Part shown: positions 8,509 to 16,620 of the stretch, piece after piece
Layout: every line of letters starts with the position of its first letter
Numbering within the stretch: position 1 is the stretch's first letter
DNA from: a virus
DNA length: 22,584 bases
IMG/VR virus record: IMGVR_UViG_3300031957_000146
Coordinates: 1-22,584 of that record
Strand: one strand, 5' to 3'
Translations under genes and position numbers: made by a program
Notes under the pieces: generated by a model
Database searches by the model: none
The model's input: the letters and a program-made list of their open reading frames with translations, nothing else
What the model was told of the DNA's origin: nothing

Positions 8509-8916
8509 ATGGCAGACGCAGTAACATCACAAACTATTATAGATGGTGAAAGAAATTGTGTTATAAAGTTTACAAATGTCAGCGATGGCACAGGCGAATC
8601 CGCAGTAGCCAAGGTAGATGTATCTGCTTTGGCTTCTAATGCAGCAGGTGTAGCCTGTTCAGAAGTTAGAGTTATGCGAATTAGCCATGCTATCGTAGGT
8701 ATGTCTGTTCAATTATTTTTAGATGCTACTACTAATGTTTTATTGGTAGAGCTTGCTGAAAGTAGTAATGGACATATGGACTTTAAAGACTTTGGTGGTT
8801 TACCAAATAACGCAGGTAGTGGTAAAACAGGAGACATCTTGTTTACTACTAAAGGACACTCTTCAGGAGATACTTACTCTATTACTTTAGAAATGGTTAA
8901 AGTATATTCTGACTAA
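8509..8916 (+). CDS. Putative virion structural protein (135 aa), unknown
   Basis: The ATG follows the previous stop by 10 nt with a GGAG ribosome site. The 135-aa product alternates hydrophobic and polar residues, with GDILFTTKGHSSGDTYSITL near the C-terminus, suggesting an all-beta fold. It has no signal peptide or membrane segment. Its neighbours suggest a small head or neck component. I do not recognise a named family. Confidence 0.7.
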   Translation: MADAVTSQTIIDGERNCVIKFTNVSDGTGESAVAKVDVSALASNAAGVACSEVRVMRISHAIVGMSVQLFLDATTNVLLVELAESSNGHMDFKDFGGLPNNAGSGKTGDILFTTKGHSSGDTYSITLEMVKVYSD

Positions 8917-8928
8917 TAGGAATTAATT

Positions 8929-9231
8929 ATGGCTAATAAAAATTATGTAATATCAGAAACTGGTGAATTTCCAGCACAATATAAAGTTTTACATCTAGAT
9001 GCAGATGGTATCTATAGACCTGTATTTGGTCCAGACCCAGACTTAGAAGATGCAGAACGTAAGTGTGCTGAGATGAATGGTGAAAGAGCAAGAAATGACA
9101 AAGGTCAACTTGTTGCTGATGACCCATCTACTCCAGATGTTAATGAAGCTTATGTTGGTGGTAAGAAACCAGCTAAGAAAAAAACAACTAAAAAAACTAC
9201 AGCTAAGAAAAAAACTGTAACTAAAAAATAA
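8929..9231 (+). CDS. Small protein with histone H1-like lysine-rich tail (100 aa)
   Basis: The first ~75 residues are mixed and acidic, with FGPDPDLEDAERKCAEMNGE. The last ~24 are almost only Lys, Thr, Ala and Pro, in KKTTKKTTAKKKT-like runs that resemble histone H1 or Hc1-type DNA-binding tails. A GGAATTAATT stretch precedes the ATG. The basic tail could bind packaged DNA or RNA. It is the first of three consecutive small basic proteins (8929-9756). The role is inferred from composition only. Confidence 0.72.
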   Translation: MANKNYVISETGEFPAQYKVLHLDADGIYRPVFGPDPDLEDAERKCAEMNGERARNDKGQLVADDPSTPDVNEAYVGGKKPAKKKTTKKTTAKKKTVTKK

Positions 9232-9242
9232 AGGTACTTATT

Positions 9243-9455
9243 ATGAAAAAATCTAAATACATGAAAGTTGGTGGTAAGACATCAAAATATATGTCTAATG
9301 GCGGTAAAACTGGCATGGTAGAAGTTGGTAAAATGTCTAAAGTCGAACAAAACAAAGATTATGTAAAAAGAATGTTTGGTGGCGGTATGACTAGCAATGA
9401 ACCAGCTATGAAAAAGAAAAGGTCTAAAGGTATGGCTAGAGGCGGAAAGTCCTAG
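9243..9455 (+). CDS. Small Lys/Gly/Met-rich basic protein (70 aa)
   Basis: The 70-residue product has many Lys, Gly and Met residues, with repeated short motifs such as SKYMKVGGKTSKYMSNGGKT and a basic tip ending in KGMARGGKS. No membrane segment or catalytic motif is visible. It lies between two other small basic genes, with short gaps of 11 and 10 nt. Low complexity makes homology hard to judge; a virion nucleic-acid-binding peptide is possible. Confidence 0.62.
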   Translation: MKKSKYMKVGGKTSKYMSNGGKTGMVEVGKMSKVEQNKDYVKRMFGGGMTSNEPAMKKKRSKGMARGGKS

Positions 9456-9465
9456 TTAAATACTT

Positions 9466-9756
9466 ATGCCAATAAGAAAACAGGCTTCAATGCCTGCTAG
9501 AAATAAGAAGAACTTTCGTTCTACTAAATCTGGTGCTGGTATGACTAAAGCTGGGGTTAAAGCTTATAGAAGATTAAACCCTGGCTCTAAGTTAAAAACA
9601 GCAGTAACTGGTAAAGTAAAGAAAGGTAGTAAAGCTGCTAAACGCAGAAAATCTTATTGTGCAAGGTCTTTAGGACAACTTAAAAGAAGTTCAGCTAAAA
9701 CCAGAAACGACCCTAATTCAAGAATTAGACAGGCTCGTAGAAGGTGGAAGTGTTAA
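9466..9756 (+). CDS. Small Arg/Lys-rich phage protein (96 aa)
   Basis: This highly basic protein has a distinctive core, MTKAGVKAYRRLNPGSKLKT followed by AVTGKVKKGSKAAKRRKSYC, and an Arg-rich C-terminus. The conserved-looking AYRRLNPGSKL segment is of a kind I have seen in small proteins of marine podoviruses and cyanophages, possibly an annotated DUF, but I cannot confirm which. It has two cysteines (C61 and the C-terminal residue). It could bind DNA or RNA in the virion. The ATG has only a weak ribosome site. Confidence 0.72.
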   Translation: MPIRKQASMPARNKKNFRSTKSGAGMTKAGVKAYRRLNPGSKLKTAVTGKVKKGSKAAKRRKSYCARSLGQLKRSSAKTRNDPNSRIRQARRRWKC

Positions 9757-9769
9757 TTAGGAATAAACA

Positions 9770-10465
9770 ATGGCAACAAGTGGAACAACAGCATTTACAT
9801 TAGACTTAGCCGATATCATGGAAGAAGCCTATGATTTATGCGGTAGCGAGTTGCGTTCTGGTTATGACTATAAAGGAGCTAAAAGAGCTCTTAATTTAAT
9901 ATTTTTAGAATGGCAAAACAAAGGATTAAACCTTTGGACAATAGAACAAGCTTCTGCAACATTAGTTGCTGGCACAAGTAGTTATACTATTGAGTCAAGT
10001 GCATTAGAAGTAGTAGATGCTTTTATTAGAACTGATGCAGGAAATACTGCAAATCAATTTGACCAAAGATTAAATAGAATATCTAGAACTCAATATAATC
10101 ATCAAGCTAGCAAATTGCTACAATCTAAACCAACGCAGTTTTATGTAGATAAAGGCACTAGCTCTAATAAAATTGTTTTATGGGCAACTCCTGATTCTGC
10201 TGAAACTTATACTTTAGTATATGATTACATCAAAAGATTAGAAGATGCTGGTAATGTAGCAAGTAACAATGCTGATGTACCTAGTAGATATCTTCCATGT
10301 TTAACATATGCATTAGCTTATAACTTAGCTTGCAAAATGCCAGAAGCACAAAATAGAGTTCCGATGATTAAACAAAGGTATGATGAACTTTGGAATGATG
10401 TAAGTGATGCTGATAGAGAAAGAGCATCTGTTAAGTTCGTACCTGATATGCAAGCTTATAGATAA
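9770..10465 (+). CDS. Head-tail adaptor-like protein (gp4-type, 231 aa)
   Basis: The pattern matches short-tailed phage adaptor proteins that bind beneath the portal. There is a helical N-terminus (DLADIMEEAYDLCGSELRSG), then ALNLIFLEWQNKGLNLWTIE, a beta middle with PTQFYVD and KIVLWATPDSAETYTLVYDY, and a helical C-terminus (YLPCLTYALAYNLACKMPEA). Order and spacing of these elements recur in the protein at 10776-11417, suggesting paralogy. The stop overlaps the next ATG by 1 nt (TAATG). The adaptor call is from this architecture and the position after the head genes. Confidence 0.7.
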   Translation: MATSGTTAFTLDLADIMEEAYDLCGSELRSGYDYKGAKRALNLIFLEWQNKGLNLWTIEQASATLVAGTSSYTIESSALEVVDAFIRTDAGNTANQFDQRLNRISRTQYNHQASKLLQSKPTQFYVDKGTSSNKIVLWATPDSAETYTLVYDYIKRLEDAGNVASNNADVPSRYLPCLTYALAYNLACKMPEAQNRVPMIKQRYDELWNDVSDADRERASVKFVPDMQAYR

Positions 10466-10776
10466 TGTATGCTGCAGGAAAAAAAGCTTTAGGTGATTGT
10501 GATAGATGTGGTTTTACTTATAAGCTAAACGATTTACAATATGAAATACAAGATAGTATTCGTAATGGATTAAGAGTATGTAATAGTTGTTTTGATGTTG
10601 ACCATCCTCAATATAAATTAGGTGAGGTAGATACAGCAGACAATGAATCATTATTTAATCCAAGACCAGATAGAGGAAGAAAAGAATCAACTTCTTACTA
10701 TGGATTTAATCCAGTTGCAGGTACAGGAATATTATCTAGTGCTGAAGTAGGAACAGTAACAGTGAGTACAGAATAA
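10465..10776 (+). CDS. Zinc-ribbon-like small phage protein (103 aa)
   Basis: Two CxxC pairs, C12-x2-C15 and C39-x2-C42, are spaced as in a zinc ribbon, with CDRCGFTYKLNDL and VCNSCFDVDHPQY as flanking sequence. The rest is hydrophilic, ending in a Gly/Ser/Thr-rich stretch. It lies between two adaptor-like genes and overlaps both by 1 nt, so it is probably made with them and may be a neck or tail component stabilised by zinc. A nucleic-acid-binding role is the main alternative. Confidence 0.75.
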   Translation: MYAAGKKALGDCDRCGFTYKLNDLQYEIQDSIRNGLRVCNSCFDVDHPQYKLGEVDTADNESLFNPRPDRGRKESTSYYGFNPVAGTGILSSAEVGTVTVSTE

Positions 10777-11417
10777 TGGCTTGGACATATACAACATTAA
10801 AAACAGCAATACAGGATTATACAAATAATACTGAAACTACATTTAATAATAATTTAGATGATTTTATAGTTACTACTGAAGATAGAATACAAAAACTTGT
10901 ATCATTACCATTTTTTAGAAAAAATGTATCTGGTAGTTTAACTAATGGCAATGAATATTTATCTTGCCCAACTGATTTTTTAGCAGCACATTCATTATCT
11001 GTAGATAATAGCGGTTATGAATTTTTATTATATAAAGATGTAGCTTTTATAAGAGAAGCATATCCTGATAGCACATCAACAGGTATTCCTAAGTATTATG
11101 CAAGATTTGATGAAGATAGTTTTATTGTAGCTCCTACACCTAATAGTAATCTTACAGTAGAGTTACACTATGAATATACTCCAACATCAATTACAACATC
11201 TGCAGATGGAACTAGTTGGTTAGGAACAAATGCATCAGATTGTTTATTATATGGCTCTTTAATAGAAGCCTACACCTTTATGAAAGGTGAACCAGATGTA
11301 CTAACAAATTATCAAAATAGATTTAATGAAGCAGTTTCTAGACTTAAAAATTTAGGCGAAGGCAAAAATACTAAGGACAACTATAGAAGTGGTCCTGTAA
11401 GACAACAGGTAAGTTAA
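10776..11417 (+). CDS. Second adaptor/tail-accessory-like protein (213 aa)
   Basis: The 213-aa product has the same layout as the protein at 9770-10465: a helical N-terminus (WTYTTLKTAIQDYTNN), a central beta region with PKYYARFDEDSFIVAPTPNS followed by LTVELHYEY, and a C-terminal helical part (CLLYGSLIEAYTFMKGEPDV) ending in a basic tail. This fits phage adaptor or tail accessory proteins of short-tailed phages. It overlaps both neighbours by 1 nt. A DUF-type adaptor family is likely, but the exact one was not determined. Confidence 0.7.
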   Translation: MAWTYTTLKTAIQDYTNNTETTFNNNLDDFIVTTEDRIQKLVSLPFFRKNVSGSLTNGNEYLSCPTDFLAAHSLSVDNSGYEFLLYKDVAFIREAYPDSTSTGIPKYYARFDEDSFIVAPTPNSNLTVELHYEYTPTSITTSADGTSWLGTNASDCLLYGSLIEAYTFMKGEPDVLTNYQNRFNEAVSRLKNLGEGKNTKDNYRSGPVRQQVS

Positions 11418-11707
11418 TGTTTAGTGTAGATGTAAAGCCAACAGTTGGAACTGTAAGTGTAGAAACAACAAATAATACAGGTTTAAGTCCAGAATATTGG
11501 ACAGAAAGAGTAGTAAATAAAATTGTAAGTATTAGTGATAATGCAGACCCCATGGTAAAAGCCCAAGCAGAAGCATTTAAAGACACAATACAACAAGTTA
11601 TTTTATTATATATGAAGCAAGCTATTGCAAGTGATAGAGCAACAGTAGCAGGTTTATTAGAAAAACAAGGTCATAAACAAATGGCTGATATCATAAGGAG
11701 AATATAA
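11417..11707 (+). CDS. Small conserved-looking podovirus-type protein (96 aa)
   Basis: The sequence GLSPEYWTERVVNKIVSISD near residues 22-41, and the helical C-terminus VILLYMKQAIASDRATVAGL leading to GHKQMADIIRRI, is a pattern I associate with small proteins next to tail genes in marine podoviruses. It has no cysteine, signal peptide or membrane segment. It overlaps the preceding stop and the following ATG by 1 nt each. The function is unknown; a small tail or internal virion protein is likely from context. Confidence 0.72.
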   Translation: MFSVDVKPTVGTVSVETTNNTGLSPEYWTERVVNKIVSISDNADPMVKAQAEAFKDTIQQVILLYMKQAIASDRATVAGLLEKQGHKQMADIIRRI

Positions 11708-12135
11708 TGGCAATATCACAAGCAATGTGTACATCATTTAAAAAAGAATTAATGACTGCTACTCATAATTTTACAGCAGCAAGTAATGTATTTAAACTAG
11801 CTTTATATACAAGTAGTGCATCATTAGATGCAGCAACTACTGCATATACTTCAAGTAATGAAGCAAGTGGAACAGGCTATACAGCAAAAGGTGCATTTTT
11901 AACAAGTGTTACCCCTACTACATCTGGAACAACTGCATTAACAGACTTTAATGATTTAACTTTTAGTACAGCTACAATTACAGCTAGAGGTGCTTTAATT
12001 TATAATGAAGCTGCAACTAGTGACCCTTCAGTATGTGTCTTAGATTTTGGTGGAGATAAAACATCAACTAATGGCGACTTTACTATTCAATTTCCAGCAG
12101 CAGACGCTTCAAACGCAATTATTAGAATAGCCTAA
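11707..12135 (+). CDS. Putative tail/fibre-base protein (142 aa), unknown
   Basis: The 142-aa product is rich in Thr, Ala and Ser and beta-rich, with FKLALYTSSASLDAATTAYT near residues 29-48 and TARGALIYNEAATSDPSVCV near the end. AISQAMCTSFKKELMTATHN opens the protein. Proteins of this type sit directly upstream of repetitive fibre genes in many environmental phages, so a fibre attachment or virion surface role is plausible. No motif confirms it. A strong ribosome site (AAGGAGA) lies just before the ATG. Confidence 0.68.
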   Translation: MAISQAMCTSFKKELMTATHNFTAASNVFKLALYTSSASLDAATTAYTSSNEASGTGYTAKGAFLTSVTPTTSGTTALTDFNDLTFSTATITARGALIYNEAATSDPSVCVLDFGGDKTSTNGDFTIQFPAADASNAIIRIA

Positions 12136-12136
12136 A

Positions 12137-12832
12137 ATGGCTAATGTAACAGGCTGGGGTAGAGGTACCTGGGGTCAATTAACCTTTGGAGAACCAATAC
12201 CTGTAGTCGTTACAGGAGTTTCTGGCACAGCAACTCTTGGTAGTGAAACTGTTGTAGCTACAGCATTAGTAGCAGTCACAGGATTAAGTGCAACATCAGC
12301 TTTAGGCAACGAAACTATAGTTGCTGAAGCAAATGTAACAGCAACAACAAATTTAGGTACATCAGCTTTAGGAAATGAAACTGTTGTAGCAGAAGCAAAT
12401 ACTTCTGTAACAGGAAATGCAGGTACTTCAGCACTAGGTAATGCAATTACAGCAGGTGCAGCAGTAACAGGTGTATCAGCAGTAGCATCAACATTAGAAG
12501 TTGGTGATGAAATTGTAACAGCAAGTGCAGTAATATTACCTACAGGAATATCTGCTACAAGTGAATTAGGTTCTATAACTTTAGAAACTAATAATATTTT
12601 AGCGGTAACAGGAAATGTAGGAACTATTGCATTAGGAAGTGTTACTACAATAAGTAAAGCTATAGTAGAAGTAGAAGGATTAAATGCAACAGGTAATATA
12701 CAAGGAGTTAATGTTTGGGGTTTAGTTAATACTTCTCAAACACCTAATTATCAAACAATAACAACAACACAAACATCTAATTATCAAGAAGTATCAACAA
12801 CACAAAATCCAGACTGGAGTGAAGTTGCTTGA
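12137..12832 (+). CDS. Repetitive putative fibre/surface protein (231 aa)
   Basis: After a Trp/Gly-rich N-terminus (TGWGRGTWGQLTFGE) the protein has about seven beta-like repeats of roughly 22 residues (residues 25-178). Each carries a [SA]T-x-LG-x-E/I-type core, as in VTGVSGTATLGSETVVATAL. The C-terminus has three short ~11-residue repeats built on QTPNYQTITTT, QTSNYQEVSTT and QNPDWSEVA. This looks like a virion surface or adhesin component, probably linked to the large fibre encoded next. It has no signal peptide. The gene starts 2 nt after the previous stop. Confidence 0.7.
   Translation: MANVTGWGRGTWGQLTFGEPIPVVVTGVSGTATLGSETVVATALVAVTGLSATSALGNETIVAEANVTATTNLGTSALGNETVVAEANTSVTGNAGTSALGNAITAGAAVTGVSAVASTLEVGDEIVTASAVILPTGISATSELGSITLETNNILAVTGNVGTIALGSVTTISKAIVEVEGLNATGNIQGVNVWGLVNTSQTPNYQTITTTQTSNYQEVSTTQNPDWSEVA
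12209..12670 (+). repeat. Coding repeats of about 22 codons in the 231-aa protein
   Basis: Residues 25-46, 47-68, 69-90, 135-156 and 157-178 are 22-residue units, and the two units between them (91-109 and 110-134) are 19 and 25 residues. The shared core is VTG-x-x-[GA]T-x-x-LG. The repeat is in the protein; the DNA copies have diverged. Confidence 0.7.
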
Positions 12833-12860
12833 TACAATATAATTAATACGAGGAATAAAA

Positions 12861-15800
12861 ATGGCAAGTTCATATGTAAATGATTTAAGATTAAACGAGA
12901 TGGCTACTGGTGATGCTAGTGGAACATGGGGTGATACTACAAATACCAATCTTGAGTTAATAGCAGAAGCTTTTAGTTATGGCACAGAAGCCATTACAAC
13001 AAATGCTGATACACATACTACTACTATAGCTGATGGAGCTACAGACCCAGGTAGGTCTATGTTCTTAAAATATACAGGCACTTTAGATTCTACTTGTACT
13101 ATTACTATAGGACCAAATACAGTTTCTAAGTTATGGATTATAGAGAATGGAACATCTGGTTCTCAGTCTATAATAATTAAACAAGGTAGTGGAGCAACAA
13201 TAACTATACCTTCTGGTAAAACTAAAGTTATTTATTCTGATGGTGCAGGTTCTGGTGGAGCAATGGTTGATGCTTTTGCCTCTTTAAACTTACAAACAAG
13301 TGGCATTATAGAAACATCTGCTTCAATACAAACAGCTCTTATAGAATATACAGATGGCGATGATGCCATGACCATAGCAGATGGTGGTGGTGTTACTTTT
13401 GCACAAACAGCTACTTTTAGTGATGACATTATTATTGGCGATGGTAAAACTATAGGCTCTGCTTCAGATGTAGATGCTATGACTATTGCTGCTAATGGAC
13501 AAGTTACCTTTACACAAACTTTAATCGGCACAGCCCTAGACATCTCAGGCGATATAGACGTAGACGGAACTACTAACTTAGATGTAGTAGATATAGATGG
13601 TGCTGTAGATATGGCTTCTACACTACAAGTAGATGGAGCTATTACAGGTTCAAGCACAATCAATGGCGTAGGTATTAAATTTAATATTACTAACTTTTCA
13701 AATAGTTTACTTATTAGTGATGATGCAAGTACAGGCACATTGAGTGATGCTAACGAAAACACAGGTTTAGGAAATACAGTATTTTCTGCTCTTACTTCAG
13801 GAGATGCAAATACTGGTTTAGGACATGGTTCTTTACTTACTTTAAACTCAGGCTCAGATAACACAGGAGTTGGTAAATCTTCTTTACTATTAACAACTAC
13901 AGGTTCAGGTAATACAGCAGTTGGTAAAGATGCTTTACGTGCAAATACCACAGCTTCAAACAATACAGCAGTAGGTTTAGATGCTTTAACAGCAAACACT
14001 ACAGGTGCTATAAATACAGCAGTTGGTTATTTAGCTTTAGCAAAATGTACTACAGGAAGTAGTAATGTTGCTCTTGGTTATGACACACTTGGCGAACTTA
14101 CAACTGTTTCAGATAACACAGCAGTTGGATATGCAGCTTTACAAGCAAGTACATCGGGAACTGGATTAGCTGCATTTGGTAAAGGAGCATTAAGAGCTAA
14201 CACTACAGGCACAAATAACACAGCAGTTGGTCAAAACGCTCTAGTAGCAAACACTACAGCAGAAGAAAATACAGCTCTTGGTTATTTTGCTGCGGGAGCT
14301 ACTACAACAGGTGCTTTAAATACAGCAGTTGGAAGTCAAGCACTTGCAGATAATACTACAGGTGTTAGTAATACTGCGATAGGTAGAGAAGCCTTACACG
14401 CTAATACTACTGCTTCAAACAACGTAGCAGTTGGTAAACACTCTTTAAGAAATAACACTACAGGTGCTGATAATACTGCAGTTGGTTTGGATGCTTTATC
14501 AGTTAACTCTACAGCATCAAGTAATACAGCAGTAGGTAAATCAGCTTTAGCAGCAAACACTACAGGTACAGAAAACGTAGCACTCGGAGTTAGTGCGTTA
14601 GCAGCAAACACTACAGCTAGTAATAATGTAGCAGTAGGTGCTTTTACTTTAGACGCTAATACAACTGGTGGTGAAAATACTGGTATAGGTCATGCTGTTC
14701 TATCAACTAATATAACTGGAGCAAGTAATACTGGTGTTGGCTTTACTTCTTTACTAGTAAATACAGCTTCTAACAACACAGCAGTTGGTCACAATACTCT
14801 TAAAGCAAACACTACAGGTTCTGAAAATACAGCAGTTGGAACAAGTGCTTTAGCAGCAAACACCACAGCAGCAAGTAATTCAGCTTTTGGTTATGCAACT
14901 CTTACAGCAAACACTACAGGTGCAAACAATACAGGTTTGGGAGAATCTACACTTAGAGCAAACACTACAGGTATTGATAACGTAGCTGTTGGTTGGAGTG
15001 CATTAACTGCTAATACAACTGGTGGAGATAACGTAGCTGTAGGAAAACAAGCATTAATTACTAATACTACTGGTCATAGAAATACAGCTTTAGGTGATAG
15101 AGCATTACAAGCTAATACTACAGCAGATAACAACACAGCAGTTGGGCATGATTGTTTATATGCAAACACTACAGGTACACAAAACGTAGCAATGGGTCAA
15201 AATGCTGGGGCTGCTAATACTACAGGTAACTATAATACCTTTATAGGTGATTCTTGTGGTGATGCTAATACAACTGCAGATGATAACACAGGCATAGGTC
15301 AAAATGTTTTAACAAATAATACAACAGGTTCATTAAATACTGCTATAGGTAGACAATCTATGCAGGCTAATATAGTTGGTACAAGAAATACAGCAGTAGG
15401 TATGAGAACTTTGTTAGAAAATACAGCTTCAGACCATGTTGCTATTGGTTATAAAGCCCTAGACTCAAATACTTCAGGTAGTAACAATACAGCAGTTGGT
15501 ACTGAATGTATGGAAGTTTGTACAACAGGAGAAGCTAATGTTGCGGTTGGTTATAGAGCTTTAGATGCTCTAACAACTGCAAGTTATAATGTGGCTATAG
15601 GTCAAAGTGCTTTAACAGTAAGCACTACAGGTGAAAAAAATACAGTAGTTGGGGCAAATGCAGGTACTGCAATTACTAATGGTGGTGGTAATACTATACT
15701 TGGTTATGATGCAGGTGATGATTTAACTACTGGAAGTCATAACACTGTTATTGGGCATTTAAATAATGCAGGTGATGGTGGTTCAGCATACAGAGTTGTA

Positions 15801-16277
15801 ATGGGATATTCTGCTAGTGGTAATACAAATGATTCATTTCTTGTAGGTCGTGGAACTACTGATTCGCAAATAGCATTTGGTGCTACATCAATTACAGCTC
15901 CTTCAGATATTAGACTTAAAGAAGATATACAAGATGAAGAAGTGGGTTTAGATTTTATAAACGATTTAAGACCTGTTACTTTCCAATGGAAAAAAGAAAA
16001 AGATATACCTTCAGACATGAAAGCCTATAAAGAAAATTCTGAAGAAAGAACTATGAATGGTAAATACAATCATGGTTTTATAGCTCAAGAAGTTAAAGAA
16101 GTGATTGATAATCATAATTTAAAAGATGGCTTTGATATGTGGCAAGAAGATGATACTGATGGAAGGCAAAGAGTTGCACCATCAGCACTTATTTCTGTAA
16201 TGGTCAAAGCAGTACAAGAACTTTCATCACAAGTAGATGAATTAAAAGCCGAAATACAAACTTTAAAAGGAGAATAA
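12861..16277 (+). CDS. Large tail fibre/tailspike-like protein with S74 intramolecular chaperone
   Basis: The N-terminal part (residues 1-120) has WGDTTNTNLELIAEAFSYG and lipocalin-free beta sequence typical of phage fibre attachment regions. A linker with DDIIIGDGKTIGSASD repeats follows. Residues 300-961 are 39 tandem 17-residue repeats (NTAVGxxALxANTTGxx). The last ~124 residues are a Peptidase_S74 / chaperone-of-endosialidase domain that begins at SDIRLKEDI. In this family the chaperone trimerises the fibre and is cut off before the Ser; here that site would be Ser1015-Asp1016. It is most likely the host-recognition fibre. The gene has an ACGAGG ribosome site. No enzymatic (depolymerase) motif was seen. 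Confidence 0.9.
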   Translation: MASSYVNDLRLNEMATGDASGTWGDTTNTNLELIAEAFSYGTEAITTNADTHTTTIADGATDPGRSMFLKYTGTLDSTCTITIGPNTVSKLWIIENGTSGSQSIIIKQGSGATITIPSGKTKVIYSDGAGSGGAMVDAFASLNLQTSGIIETSASIQTALIEYTDGDDAMTIADGGGVTFAQTATFSDDIIIGDGKTIGSASDVDAMTIAANGQVTFTQTLIGTALDISGDIDVDGTTNLDVVDIDGAVDMASTLQVDGAITGSSTINGVGIKFNITNFSNSLLISDDASTGTLSDANENTGLGNTVFSALTSGDANTGLGHGSLLTLNSGSDNTGVGKSSLLLTTTGSGNTAVGKDALRANTTASNNTAVGLDALTANTTGAINTAVGYLALAKCTTGSSNVALGYDTLGELTTVSDNTAVGYAALQASTSGTGLAAFGKGALRANTTGTNNTAVGQNALVANTTAEENTALGYFAAGATTTGALNTAVGSQALADNTTGVSNTAIGREALHANTTASNNVAVGKHSLRNNTTGADNTAVGLDALSVNSTASSNTAVGKSALAANTTGTENVALGVSALAANTTASNNVAVGAFTLDANTTGGENTGIGHAVLSTNITGASNTGVGFTSLLVNTASNNTAVGHNTLKANTTGSENTAVGTSALAANTTAASNSAFGYATLTANTTGANNTGLGESTLRANTTGIDNVAVGWSALTANTTGGDNVAVGKQALITNTTGHRNTALGDRALQANTTADNNTAVGHDCLYANTTGTQNVAMGQNAGAANTTGNYNTFIGDSCGDANTTADDNTGIGQNVLTNNTTGSLNTAIGRQSMQANIVGTRNTAVGMRTLLENTASDHVAIGYKALDSNTSGSNNTAVGTECMEVCTTGEANVAVGYRALDALTTASYNVAIGQSALTVSTTGEKNTVVGANAGTAITNGGGNTILGYDAGDDLTTGSHNTVIGHLNNAGDGGSAYRVVMGYSASGNTNDSFLVGRGTTDSQIAFGATSITAPSDIRLKEDIQDEEVGLDFINDLRPVTFQWKKEKDIPSDMKAYKENSEERTMNGKYNHGFIAQEVKEVIDNHNLKDGFDMWQEDDTDGRQRVAPSALISVMVKAVQELSSQVDELKAEIQTLKGE
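13758..15740 (+). repeat. 39 tandem 51-bp coding repeats (17 aa) in the fibre
   Basis: Units start at residue 300 and follow NTAVGxxALxANTTGxx, with two 16-residue units (the 20th and 33rd); a partial 40th unit starts at residue 961. The regular period predicts a stacked beta-solenoid or trimeric beta-roll shaft. The DNA copies differ at many third positions, so recent expansion is not evident across the array. Confidence 0.92.
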
Positions 16278-16278
16278 T

Positions 16279-16557
16279 ATGGCACAAACAGTAACAGAAT
16301 GTCTAGCAGCAGGAACTGATAGCGTAACCTTAATTGACGGTGTAAAAGCTGGAACTTGGAACGTTGAAGGAATGACACAAGCTGAAATAAATGAAATGGT
16401 ACAAAGGAACGTAGACCATTTAGAACTTATTTTAGAGTATGCACCTGTTGATAGTGATGACGATACTCCAGATGTAAAAGGTGCAGCAGATAGTAAAAAG
16501 ACTACTCACGTTGCAGCTATTGCTACTGGTAAAAAGTACATAACTGATAATAGTTAA
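16279..16557 (+). CDS. Small protein of unknown function (92 aa)
   Basis: The ATG follows the fibre stop by 1 nt, with a GGAG ribosome site inside the fibre's last codons, so the two genes are coupled. The 92-aa product has a helical centre (GMTQAEINEMVQRNVDHLEL) and an acidic linker (DSDDDTPDVKGAADSKK). Placement right after an S74 fibre suggests a fibre-associated or tail-assembly protein, but nothing in the sequence proves it. Confidence 0.7.
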   Translation: MAQTVTECLAAGTDSVTLIDGVKAGTWNVEGMTQAEINEMVQRNVDHLELILEYAPVDSDDDTPDVKGAADSKKTTHVAAIATGKKYITDNS

Positions 16558-16586
16558 TAAGATTTCAATTTGATTGCATAATGCTT

Positions 16587-16592
16587 TATAAT
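16587..16592 (+). promoter_or_regulatory. Possible -10 element (TATAAT) in the gap before 16621
   Basis: A perfect TATAAT occurs in the 63-nt gap 16558-16620. The upstream TTGATT/TTGCAT hexamers are at the wrong spacing (11 and 7 nt) and the 17-nt position (16564-16569) is a poor -35. In AT-rich DNA this may be chance. It is the only gap over 30 nt between 12861 and the end of the window. Confidence 0.25.
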
Positions 16593-16620
16593 TAAGTTTT
16601 AACTAACTAAAGGTATTAAC

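Noticed and set aside
12843-12855. TTAATACGA, similar to the start of the T7 RNA polymerase promoter
   Set aside because: The match stops after about 9 nt, the rest of the promoter is absent, no second copy was seen, and no phage RNA polymerase gene is in the window.
13232-13999. Long open frame on the minus strand (255 codons) opposite the fibre gene
   Set aside because: It lies opposite the repeat-rich fibre, its composition mirrors the repeats, and it has no ribosome site or known domain; every supported gene is on the + strand.
13758-15740. Regular ~51-bp repeats suggesting CRISPR
   Set aside because: The repeats are continuous coding sequence without spacers and translate to a conserved 17-residue protein unit.
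12861-16277. Fibre as a target of a diversity-generating retroelement
   Set aside because: No reverse transcriptase, template repeat or adenine-biased variable region was seen in the window.
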